Origin: Halichondria panicea
Lineage: Eukaryota; Porifera; Demospongiae; Suberitida; Halichondriidae
NCBI RefSeq assembly: GCF_963675165.1
Contig: NC_087377.1
Coordinates: forward strand, 14,504,198-14,568,197
DNA length: 64,000 nt
Reading direction: 5' to 3'
Below are positions 10,224-20,847 of this stretch, one piece after another (position 1 is the stretch's first letter; each line of letters starts with the position of its first letter). The position numbers were made by a program, and so were the translations under genes. The notes beneath the pieces were generated by a model. That model saw only the letters and a list, made by a program, of their open reading frames with translations. It did not search any database and was not told where the DNA came from.

Positions 10224-11482
10224 GGGGATACATTACTTTTTTCAAAATTCCAACTATCGCACATTTTTGTTTTTTGGATTATTACGTCATCATTGCAAGA
10301 GCTACGATGTTGCCAGCTTGTTCCTAAGGCATGTAAGTCGGCTTGTTGTAGGGTCAGATTCTGCATAACGCTGTTTGTTTTTTGCTTACCGTGGTGCTAA
10401 ATCGTTCGAAAATCCGTGTTGTTCGAAGTTCCATTGTTTACTCTAATTCTGGCGCATGCGTAAACAGTGTTTACCAGGCCGCCTTTCTCTGTGGTCTGGA
10501 ATCAAGGCTAGCTTGGCACATGCAGTCATGCTACTATTAAATCGTAATTTCCCTGCTACTAGATCTAGTACCGTATATTATCAGGAGTGCACTCCTGATA
10601 TTATACATGGGTTTTCTTAGCCTCGATCCCAGGCCGAGTTTTCCGAGGGGTCCGCAACGGGCCAAAATTCTGTACAAGATTCTGGAATCTTAAGATTCCA
10701 AGGAGATTCCGATGAGATTCTGAGATTCCATTCAGGATTCCAAGATTCCTGAGATTCCATTAAGATTTCAAGATTCCATTGAAGATTCCAAGATTTCTAG
10801 AAGATTTCAAGATTCCATTCAAGATTCCAAGATTCCTATAAGACTTTGGCTAGTCCTGGGCGTGGCCTTTCTGAAGATTGTGGGCCACGCCCTGATCTAG
10901 TCGATCGCCGCCCCCCTTCTTCTGGGCAACGGTAGAGGGCGGCGGCGATCGACTATAGCCATGATCCGCAAAGCTAGATCCATAGCCATAGGCAGGCTAG
11001 ACTATAGACATCTAGTATGAGCACTTATTATTATAATTATATCTGAATTGATGAACATAAAATAATTTTATAAAGACTAGACTATACGTCTTGTTGGCTA
11101 TAAAGTCATTGATTCTAACTACTTTATCGACACTTGGTTGCAATACCATAATCGCTTTTTTACTTTGGCGGCGTTGATGCATCTACCAATCTTCACATCC
11201 GTCACAGCCTACCTTGGCCATCATCTGCACATCAACAGTAGCAATAGACAGGGATTTTCAAAGTGCTCTCTTTGTCCATCCTGTGATACATAATATTTTT
11301 CATGTATACACTGGTACACTGGTATACTGCAGGTCAGACTCACCGGCACCATAGCCTCCCTACCATTAAGATGAATAGGGGAGCCTTGTCCCTCGCTTCG
11401 TCCATCCTGTGATGCATATACAAACTTTCATGACAACAATTATTACGCTGATACTGCATACCACCATAAGCTCACTCTCATT

Positions 11483-11582
11483 TAGCCTCGGTCCCAGGCC
11501 GATTTTTTTTTAATAGAACGAAGTTGAAAAATATGGCGACCTAGCGTTCAATTGGAGACGGATCGGCCTGGGGTCGAGGCTA
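11483..11582. mobile_element. 100-bp TAGCCTCG MITE with 9-bp target duplication
   Basis: The ends TAGCCTCGGTCCCAGGCCGA and TCGGCCTGGGGTCGAGGCTA are inverted. The target duplication actctcatt lies at 11474-11482 and 11583-11591. This is the cleanest small member of the family. Confidence 0.92.
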
Positions 11583-11959
11583 ACTCTCATTAAGAGTGGA
11601 CAGTTTGGACTTGGAGCCTTGTCCCTCGCTTCGTGTCCTGTGATGCATAGATCTATCTATCCTGTGATGCATAGATCTATCTACGCTGATACTGCATCAG
11701 ACTCACTCACCATAAGCTCACTCTCGGCGTTAAGAGTGGGCAGTTTGGAGCTGATTTTGGGAGAGCTTTGTCCATCAATTTGCTGTTCAGCATGCATGTA
11801 CGTATGCACATTTTCATGACTATAACAATTATTATTATTATGCTGGTTAAACTCACCTTAATCTCTTTAGGAAACGTCTATAATCTGCACACAGAGCTGC
11901 ATGCTATGAGAATAGAGAGAGAGATGTGTACTCTAGTTTTGCAACCGCAACTGAAACCG

Positions 11960-11991
11960 TAGCCTCGATAATCGGCCTGGTCTCGAGGCTA
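11960..11991. mobile_element. 32-bp minimal TAGCCTCG palindrome
   Basis: TAGCCTCGATAATCGGCC through to GAGGCTA is essentially two terminal repeats back to back. The flanks ctgaaaccg and ctgcaacct look like a 9-bp duplication with two mismatches. Confidence 0.6.
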
Positions 11992-12128
11992 CTGCAACCT
12001 CAATAATAATCTACGGCGAAGTATATGGTTTATTTATATACATTTACGGGTATCTCATTAACATTCCACAAGATTCCAGAGGTTGCACAAGATTTCAAGA
12101 TTCCAAGTGAGATTTTTCAGCTATATAG

Positions 12129-13287
12129 CAGGGGCGTAGGCAGGAATTTGAGGAAGGGGGGGCTGAGCTGTTACCGAAATTTTTCATCGACCGGAAGCCA
12201 CACCCCTAATTAATGACTCATTTCCGGGAAGTGAACTCTATATCCTGCCAACAATCAAGCTAGCTAGCTATAATATAGCTATAATAGTTTCCAGAATAGT
12301 TTCAGTTGAATAGTTTCGGTCTACGTGGATGACGCCTGACAAATTCATTAACAATGTCTTCAACTGATATGTCGATGTCTCTGTGTACATGAAGTAGAGG
12401 ACAAGCGATTGTTCCCCATGGTAGATCTGAGAGGGAACTCTTGCAAAGAGGACACAGGGAAGACAAAATCCTCTATCTGCTTGCTGACTGATACTTCCCT
12501 AACCACTTGTACGGGAATTTACGTCCATTGGCTGCCTTCGGAAACTTATAACAAGCATTTGGTACGAAATGGTCAACAATCAGGTGGTACTAGTTTCTAG
12601 TACTTTTTAGTACTTTTTGTTGTCAGTTTTTTCAGCTGAGGGCAATGCAATGTACAACACCACGTCTTGGTTTGACTGATCTACAGCATGGACTCGTTTT
12701 GCTATTGGTTGGCTGCTTGACAAACTGTAGAAACAGGCCGTGTATAGTTATAATTTTGTTGTACTTGTAATATAATTTTATGTTACAATTTTGTTGTTCT
12801 TGTAATAACAAATAACAAGTACAATGTATAATAATGATAATGTAGCTGATCAGTTACTTTGCTGGCTCTTCATCAGTACTCAAGCTGGCAGTACTAGAGC
12901 TTGGCAAGCTGGCACTAGAGCTTGCCCTTGAGAAAGAGCGGCCCAGTTTCTGTGACATGTTGCTGCTTTCAATCAACCTTCTCAATCAACCTCTGTGGTA
13001 GATTATTAATCAGTTGCACAGTGCATTGCGCATGTGCAAGAAATAGCCACACCTTGCTTCAATTAATAATACTGCTAAAGCTAGCTAGCTAGCTTAGTTG
13101 CACTAAAGAATCAAAGTTACTAGTATAGTATAGCTAGCTCTTGGACATTCTGTTTGTCTGCCACTAATCTATACCAGTAATTCCCAGGCTCTGAAGACTC
13201 ATCAGAGAAGGTGGGGCTCTTAGTGTAGTTTTTGCAGAGAAAGGGGGGGCTCCAGCCCCCAAAGCCCTCCCCCTCCCTACGCCCCTG
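12129..13287. mobile_element. Element with CAGGGGCGTAGG termini
   Basis: The left end CAGGGGCGTAGGCAGGAATT and right end CCTCCCTACGCCCCTG are inverted, with G-rich tracts next to both. tatag occurs on both outer sides and may be a target duplication. No coding sequence is recognised. Confidence 0.65.
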
Positions 13288-15050
13288 TATAGGGTCTTTA
13301 TAATTATCTCTATCTATGATCTACATGTACTACAGCCACCAACAGAACTCAATATCTCAGGCTGACAGTGGAAATGAAGGTATAAATAAATGATGTAGAC
13401 ACAATCTTGAAATAATGTTTATATACCTATCGGATGGTGGCGGTATAGTGTGGCTTGTTATAGCAGCTCTTACTGTCTTACGATACATTATATATACTGT
13501 TTCACACTCCCTCCCATCAAGCCTGCCTTTGACATTGCATAGTCAGTCTTGCATCGTGTCACTGCATGTGTACTGTGGCCTGGTCTATAGGTAAAGTGGT
13601 TTCAATCAGTTACTCGCAATGGACAGATTGGTGAGCTGAGTCTCACAATACACAATAAAACAGAGGCGTAAAATTACAGGAAAGAGGCACTTGCACCCGA
13701 AAAAAGACACCACACTCATTAGTACGTGTAGAACAGGGGCGGATCCAGGAATTTTGAAAAGGGGGGGCAGTTTGAAGAAAATTGTTACTAAAAGAAAGGT
13801 CAACAGTTTTTTTAAAGCCCAATCAGTGTAACTTTTCTGATCACGGATTGATTCAGTGATGACAGTATGACATATACATAGTAGCAAGAGATAGCAGAAA
13901 TGGATGAAATTTTGCTCTTCAACTTCAAAAGTCTACAACTAGAGATTGTCTGCTATTCTGCATGCTGCAATAATTTATTGCTGCTCTAAGCCACACCCAC
14001 TTCGTGAGCCAGAAAGAGGGGGCACATGCCCCTTGTGCCCTGCACTGGATTTGCCACTGTATAGAAGAGCTCTTTTCTGCTCTGGCATTTTTTATATATA
14101 CCTATATACAGCCAGCAGTATAGAGCTAGAGCTATTAACGCAATAGTGAGGCGAGTCACATGACACAATATAGTTCAGGAGGTAAGGGCCTCCTCTGCCT
14201 CATTGCTATAGTTACGCCCCTGCATGTTGTATATAGTAAAGTATATAATTAATTCTTTCGAACCGCTCTATTTATTATGCAGGTTAGCAAATAATATAAT
14301 ATCGGTGCACATAGTTATTATGCAACACATAATTATAACATAAATGGTGATTGTTGTTGATATAATGGATAATAGTATATATATGTATAGTTATTCATTA
14401 CGTTATTACACTTTAACATTGTGTGTGCAACTCTTTTAAATACTGAGTATGCAAGCAGCAAAAGGGGGCTTCCCTGGGAAAACCCCATGAATTGATGCGC
14501 ATGTTGAATTCCACATACCAGTTGATAAACAGTGTGGGCTAAACGGTTATCTGTAGCCACATCACACTATATTATTCACGAGTGCGAGGATAAAGTGGGT
14601 GTGTTCATAGGTGCACATAGCACGTATTTTCAATGTTGAAACTGTCAGTATAGCTGCAGGGGGCCGTGGCCACAAATTATGATAGTTCATTACCTGGGGC
14701 ACGCGGTGTCAGTGGCGGATCCAGAAGGGTTAGGTTCCATGAACCCCTTTTGCTTTTCTCTTATTGCTGACAAACTATAGGCTTTTTTTGCTGAGTGAGC
14801 AATTTTTAACAGCACCACACGTGGCTATTACTGTGTAGAACGAATTAATCAAGCCCCATTTACACCAAGTTTTTAATCCGGGTTGAATCCGCTAATCCGC
14901 GCTCATGTAAACGGCCTAATCCGAGTTCTAATCTAATTAGCGAAACCACATCAGGATGTGGTTTCGACCAGATTGTATCCGGGTTAGGCGCCGTGTAAAC
15001 AGCTGTGTAAACAGCTGCACCAGATCAAATGCGGGTTAGAAATTGTTGTG
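13288..15050. other. Intergenic, fragments of non-autonomous elements
   Basis: It contains pieces of two common terminus types, CAGGGGCGGATCCAGG at about 13737 and CAGTGGCGGATCCAG at about 14709, plus a short hairpin AAACCACATC/GATGTGGTTT at about 14943. I see no gene. Confidence 0.4.
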
Positions 15051-15054
15051 GTTG

Positions 15055-15850
15055 TAATTATGCCTCGAGGCGTAGCCGCACTAGGGATACGGTAAAGCCA
15101 GAGGAGGAATGCCAGTGTCAAAAGGTCACTAATTAAAACACCACGTGGCCCTATGTTTTACATGTAAAACTGAGTTTACCCTCGCGCCCCTGAGTTTATG
15201 CACCATCAATAGCTTGATCCTCTTTATAATCACAACAGAAATCGGTTGAGCTATCGCGCCCCAGAGGAATCAGCTCTAGAGATGAGATCCAGGATTTAAT
15301 TGCAACCTTTGACCTTTTATTGCATTCTTCAAAACCACAAGATATAGAAATTAGCTTTCCGTGGCTAGGGTATAAATTTTGATGTACTGGCTTGCTGCAC
15401 TGGATAGATCTAGGTATGTAAGCTTTCCAAACAGGCAAATAAAGAACAGAAGCGCTAAGCTGCTATATGCAGCAAAGGTCAAGAACCCAGAACAAGAATG
15501 TTTAATCCTTCATTAAACATGACCCTATTGACCCTGGCGTTCCTCCTCTGCGGTAAAGCTGACTGTGTGTGTGTGTCTGTGTGTCTGTGCATGTGTGTGT
15601 CTGTTCCAGCTGTAACTGCTCAACGGTTGAAATGCGACGAAAACTAACAGCCAATGGATTTTGATTCGTGGATTAGCAAACTAAAACTTTTTTCTCGAGT
15701 TATGACTAGTTTGACTCACATTGAAGGCTGTTACAGTCTCTTTAGAATCTTTCATAGCATCATCTGTTCGCACAAACTTTCTATTCAACTTATGAGTTAG
15801 CCTTGCACTAAAGCGCTACCTTTTTGTTAGCTAAAAGAGTCAAAAAGAGC
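15055..15850 (+). repeat. Diverged, interrupted copy of the about 600-bp dispersed repeat
   Basis: It shares ATGCCTCG at the start, a GT-rich tract, and the core resembling ATTTTAATTCGTGGATT and CTCGAGTTATG seen in the copies at 19780, 32865 and 35818. About 15095-15540 looks inserted, because related sequence (GAGGAGGAATGCCAG and its complement) flanks it in inverted form. Confidence 0.5.
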
Positions 15851-15870
15851 TGCTAAAGAAGCTATTATTT

Positions 15871-17890
15871 TTAGTAGGTATTATTTTTAGTAGGTATTAG
15901 TGAACTTGCAGACACACCCCTTATTCCACGCAGGATGTAATGCGCATGCGCGCTCAATACCAAGTGTAAGAGGATCCATTTTGAACCCCAGATCCTGGCA
16001 GAATCAATTTTCTTTATGTTTGAGCATGAACTTATGTAGAGTACTCCTGCATGATCATCACTTGAGAATGAGGTGCGAGGTGCGCTGATGTTGTTTGTCG
16101 ACACTTGTGAGCAAGGAAATGTGGTGGCGGCCATTGGAGGAGGCAGAGATGGCAGATAAGACTCAGTGAATTGGCTTCTGGCTACAGGCACAATGTCCAT
16201 ACGAGGCTTTTTACCGTGTAGGATGTATGAAATGTTTTCTTGCTGCTCTAAGGAGGTTCGCTTGTAGCTTCTGATCTCTTCGATACTGCGATGGCCTGTG
16301 CACTCCATTACGAGTTGTTCATCAACACCACTTGAGTACAACTTGGCTGCAGTTGTGGCTCAGAGCGAATGGTTTGTTTTGAATCCTTGTATTCCTGCTT
16401 TTTTACACATGTTCTACACTATGTTCTTCAACTGAAGGTATTATGTCCCAAAGGTGCTCGGGAAAACCAAAAATCTTGTTTAGGTTTTGTCAGAGGAGAG
16501 AGCTCGAGGTAGAACGCATTGCTCGGGCGATTATGAGGACACAAGCTAATCTTAAACAGCTCAACAAAGCATCTCTGAGGATTTTCGGGATTTAAATAGT
16601 GAACCACTACTTTGGGCTTGAACTTGCGTCCTTTCAATCCTCCGGGACGATTCTTCAATATGTCGTTCATTTCAAGGCTCACAAAGTTCAATCTGGCAAG
16701 GATTATGGCGAAGTTGTCTGTGCTCACCTCCACTGCGCAATGCAAAATAGAGTCCATTCATGAACACCATTGTGTTCAAAAGAGCGTCCGGCTGTGGTCT
16801 CTTAAGAGTTTTTCTCCCACAGCAACTCTTCTTCTTCAAGGCAAAGTGGTTCAGCCTGCTTACGTACAGAGCCAACACCAGCAGATTGAAGTCACTTCAT
16901 TTCAGCATCTAGAGAAGCACGAAAATCAGCAAACTTATAGTCCTTGAAGACATCAATATCTGGTCTTCCACAGTTCTGACGTAAATGACGCATAATTCCA
17001 GAAACTATATATTATGATGGAGTGAGTTTGGAGCATACTCTGCACCTTTCTTTGTTCTGATTTCCATCAAAAAGCGACTCAGCCAGTACTGAAGATCTTG
17101 CTTGTCCAACTCTGCCCGTTCACGCTCAATGTACCTTACTTTAAATTAACATTTATTAGAACCTTATTAACACCTTACGTTATGTAATATTTACTACTAC
17201 CTTAACCATGATTTGATGTTGATGTTGATATCATACTCTTCTCTCATTGTTAGTGCTCCACTTCCTCCCTTTGTTGTTGTGCAAGCCTCTGGGGCCCTGC
17301 TCCATGTATTTAAGGTTTTGTTTGCCTTTTTTGCCTCACTTCACTTTAACTTTGTTTTACCCTGTGTTGTCAGTTGATGTTTTGCTTCTCAATCTAAGAA
17401 TTTGGTTAAGCTACACTGTGAAGTCAATTTGTCTATAATTAGTTGTTGTTGCCTATAGCTAGGAGCCTGTCTCTAGCTAATTTGTCTAGCCTGTCTAGAA
17501 TCCCTCAACACCAAGATAAGAGCTCAACACTGCCAGTTGTGGAATTTCAACATTAATTTTGACATTTGTTGCCTGTTGCTTGCCCAGTTCCTTGCCCAGT
17601 CTTGCCATACTTTCACACAGTAAGAGGAGTCTTCTCGTGTCTTTTTGGGTACAGACTCAACTCTGGCTTTAGCTACCTCCACATCAGTCACTGGAATGGT
17701 GAACTTGGCTGCGCAGGTGCAGTTTCAGGTTTCTGGTATTGTTTGTGGCCACTCGTACTCAGTAGGGCTTCAACTGCGTTTTCTAAATTCCATCTTGGGT
17801 CAAAAGGTTCAGTTTCACAATCAGTAGGAGAGCTAGTAGAAAGCGTAGCACTGGAATAGCATCCCCAGTCATACCAAGTGTTTCCAAGAC
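15871..17890 (-). pseudogene. Dead Crypton-type tyrosine recombinase (DUF3504-like) gene
   Basis: Pieces in changing frames on the minus strand line up with the recombinase domain of Crypton elements and the host proteins derived from them (ZMYM, QRICH1). They are VPKKTREDSSYCVKVWQDWA (about 17700-17600), DLQYWLSRFLMEIRTKKGAE (about 17100), [13 protein letters not shown] then a stop, [18 protein letters not shown] (about 16760), RPGGLKGRKFKPKVVVHYLN, FWFSRAPLGHN, and GVDEQLVMECTGHRSIEEIR (about 16330). The expected arginine of the H-x-L-R motif (NHSLR) is a TGA stop at about 16360. Several frameshifts exist, and a 400-bp repeat (17130-17540) separates the N-terminal piece. It cannot make an active enzyme. 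Confidence 0.75.
17130..17540 (+). repeat. Dispersed repeat, copy 1 (second copy 26030-26396)
   Basis: The segment CCTTAACCATGATTTGATGT through to ACACCAAGATAAGAGCTCAA recurs in direct orientation at 26030-26396. Both copies begin beside CTCAATGTAC, which here is the edge of a recombinase coding piece. The repeat may therefore be an intron of the Crypton gene carried elsewhere. Confidence 0.75.
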
Positions 17891-18079
17891 AATATACTAC
17901 TTTCTGTGATTGTTGGAATTCTGTCTTTAATACTTTAATATCTCACAGACTACTGACTATGCCTTTGACAAAGGTTTGCTCCCACTGTTTGGCTACAGGC
18001 CATTTAAGACGACCAGTATGCACTATTAGCTATGGACACCCCTTTCTTGTAACAATCAAAGCACATAAACTATTTACCT

Positions 18080-18560
18080 CTTCTATAACACTCTAATACT
18101 TTTGAGCGAAAGCAAAAACATGGCGAGAGGCATTAGCAAGCGCACTCTTGCAACACTCGTTGATATAGTAAGCAATGGCTTCTGTTGTGATACAAATGTC
18201 CCATGGCACTGCATGGAGTGATGTAGAGGTGACAGGTAGTCAAATGTGACCTTTGATGTACGAAAGTTTGTCAACCAATCTTGGGCAGTAACCCTATCCC
18301 ACCAGTCACAGCTTCGAGTTTTCTCCCACATCAGCCTATATCGAACCTCGCTGTAGCACCAAGACTTACACTGCACAAAAACAGCATGTTCAGATTTTCT
18401 TTCCTCCTCCTGAAATCCAACAACCGTTGCTTCCTTTCCATTCTCCTAAGCTTCTCTCTCCTTTCAACACTCCTTCTTCTACAAACTCTTAAAAACCGAC
18501 AATTGCACAAACTCTATCATCCTCGCCATACTTCTCAACAATGACTTCGTACAAGGACTA
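18080..18560 (-). pseudogene. Harbinger/PIF-like transposase N-terminal remnant
   Basis: The minus strand encodes a basic arginine-rich stretch and then WWDRVTAQDWLTNFRTSKVT followed by FDYL. This resembles the segment before the catalytic domain of Harbinger transposases (WL.NFRMS..TF.YL). The frame breaks soon after and I cannot follow the DDE domain. The family call rests on this one motif. Confidence 0.45.
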
Positions 18561-19780
18561 TACTAGTTTCTAAGCAATACTTGTATCTTATGGCCTAAGG
18601 CATCTTTTATCTACTTACACACATGATCTTACCTTCCAGAAGCATCCAGGGCATGCACCTCCAAAGTCATCGCAAACGACGATCAAGCCGTCTCAGCTTC
18701 TTTCTTCTTTAATAGCACTAGGGGCGTTTCAACTCGCTTTTCTGGCACGCCTATCGTTTACACACATGCGTACTAACCCAAATACAATTTGCTCGTTTGG
18801 ACAAGAACTGACCCAGATTCAATCCGGATTCGATCTGGATTGAATTCTTGTGTAAACGGGGCATATGGTAGAACTAGCTCGAGGCCAGAAACAATTACAT
18901 ATGTAGTGAATAAGTTTGTGGAAATGCATCCTAAAGGAATGTAAAATTGTATTGGGACTGTGCGTGGGTGTTCTAAAAATTTTACGCTATTGGAACCCCC
19001 CTTTTCTTTTTCGTGGATCCGCCACTGGGCTGGTATAGTAGTCATTTGGTTTTGTACATTTACAGTTTATACTTATGGATAGCCTCCACACAACAATTTT
19101 TAATAGTGGCAGATTTCGAGTTAAAACTTTGTTATCGTTATAAAAAGCGATGAAAAGCTAAGAAGCTAAGAACTTGCTGCTTGCATGTCGGTTAGCTCTG
19201 CACGCAACTAATGTTTTTTCTGCTGTTGCTGTTAACTCCCTCTCCTTTTTGCATTTGTTGTATCATTTGCGGACAAAAAATACAGCACAGTCAACATTTT
19301 AAAAAGTATTGCTGTATCAAGAAAGAATTTGAGCCTGCAATGAGAGGTCATCTGCCTCGTGAAAGCGATAGCAAATCTGAGTTAATCCATGCAGGTTGCA
19401 TGTAATTGTTTAGAAAGTGTGTGCAGAAAGTCCTGAAGGTCTGCACAGAGAGACTGTATATATATAGTTGAGAGAGAAAGCTTACTTACTTACAGCTACG
19501 TGAAATACCGGGGTTTCAAGGATATTTTTTAAATGACACGCATATTTTTGGCTATAGCATAAATATTATTAGAGGATTGAAGTGCTAACCCTCCAGCTAT
19601 TGAGAAAACCAGAGGAGTGCTCAGTAGTAAAAAAGCCTCGGTCCCAGGCCGACTTTTTTTAATGAGTGAAGTTGAAAATATTGGCGGCCTAGCTATAGAG
19701 ACAACAAGGCTGGGAACGAGGCTGAACAAGCATGCATGTATACTGGCAATTAAGGTAAATAGCACTCAGCGAATAATTAT
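18561..19780. other. Intergenic, element fragments
   Basis: It contains a CAGTGGCGGATCC-type end in reverse (about 19008-19028), a small element with AGCCTCGGTCCCAGGCCG ends (about 19634-19724) and a run of TA/GA. No gene is recognised. Confidence 0.4.
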
Positions 19781-20835
19781 GCCTCAATGCGCATGCGCAA
19801 GCAAGGTATAGTGTGTTTGCATGTGTGTGTGTCTGTGAGACTGCTATATACAGCTGCTCAAGGATTATAGCCTTGATTCCAGGCCACATTAAAATCGGCC
19901 TGGATCAATAAAGTTCAAGTAAAGTTTCTACTGATAGGTTTTTGTCATGTTTTCTTGGATTTTAATTCGTGGATTGGCAAATTTTAGTTCTCAAGTTATG
20001 CCTAGTTTTGCTTACTTGTAATGCCTTTTCACCCTTTTCAGAAGAGCAAAACTTGTCCATGAAGTGTTGTTATACTCTACTTAGTAGTTATAGCTCTTCA
20101 CTAGAACGCTAGCTATTGCATGGTAGCTGCAAGAGTGAGAAGAGAGCTGCAAGGCTCTGTCCAACTCAAAGCCATTAATTTTACACTTGGACTACTTTTG
20201 GTATTGATCATTTTTAATAACAATCACGGTCCATCATTATATACCCACTCTTCGAGTTTCCATAGGTGCCAACTGTCCCGGGACAGTCCCGGATTGGACG
20301 CTCTGTCCTGTGTCCCGTCCGGAAATTGCTATTTATCTGAAATTTCCCGGATTTTCAAGGTTGCTGCTCCTGAGCTGGGATAATACAGTCCAAAGAAGCT
20401 CAAAAATACTGAAGCTATGGCTTGAAAGCTTAAATCATGAACAGAATTCAGTTTCTTGCACTATGCTGTCCATCTATCACTATGATCAAAACATTGGTTA
20501 GAAAAGAGGGGTGGGGCTGCTGCACACTTTTGTGGGTGTGACTCTCCAGGATGATCATACTGAGCATGCGCAGAAAGCAACTGCTAATAATAAATCTCCT
20601 CAAGTGATGACTCCTAATTTTTTTGTCCCGGAAATTTTTCTTTGGAGATTGGCACCTATGAGTTTCCCTGTGATTCTGCCGCAATGCAGTAAAATTAATT
20701 AGTATTCATCATGATAATTATATAATGTGTCATATGAAAAAGCTATAATAATTATTGCTATTGTTATGTAGCTTTGACACCTCCACCGAGGCATCAGCAT
20801 GCGCATGCATGCACCTCTGGTGCTTTCATTATACT
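19780..20835 (+). repeat. About 600-bp dispersed repeat, split by a 398-bp insertion
   Basis: It starts with TATGCCTCAATGCGCATGCG and continues through ATTTTAATTCGTGGATTGGC and GAGAAGAGAGCTGCAAGGCT to GACACCTCCACCGAGGCATC. Copies lie at 32865-33500 and 35818-36365. The segment 20262-20667 is a separate insertion. Confidence 0.8.
20262..20659. mobile_element. 398-bp hAT-like MITE with 8-bp target duplication
   Basis: The termini ATAGGTGCCAA and TTGGCACCTAT are inverted. gagtttcc lies at 20254-20261 and 20660-20667. The other copies of the host repeat lack the insertion. An 8-bp duplication is typical of hAT elements, but with no transposase the family is inferred. Confidence 0.8.
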
Positions 20836-20847
20836 AATTATGCACAT

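Larger units (their letters stand above)
6466..10232. mobile_element. Composite insertion with three copies of a 9-bp target duplication
   Basis: The 9-mer ggggataca occurs at 6466-6474, 8877-8885 and 10224-10232. Two elements lie between the copies: 6475-8876 and 8886-10223. The second has inverted ends of about 80 bp (TAGCCTCGATCCCAGGCC at the left, its complement at the right). The flanks join into a continuous sequence in the reverse copy at about 35010-35340, where agggataca occurs once and uninterrupted. That gives direct evidence for insertion into a pre-existing repeat. Confidence 0.85.
10233..12128. repeat. Repeat-rich stretch: dispersed repeat, AAGATTCC tract, degenerate tandem units
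   Basis: 10233-10445 continues the dispersed repeat copied at about 35010-35266. About 10660-10850 is a low-complexity tract of GATTCCAAGATTCC-like motifs. About 10896-10956 is an inverted repeat (TAGTCGATCGCCGCC). About 11260-11870 holds three diverged units containing TTTGTCCATCCTGTGATGCAT and GCTGATACTGCAT. No gene is seen. Confidence 0.6.

Noticed and set aside
17566-17859. 97-residue plus-strand frame
   Set aside because: The opposite strand carries recombinase-like coding pieces (VPKKTREDSSYCVKVWQDWA), which explain the open frame better.
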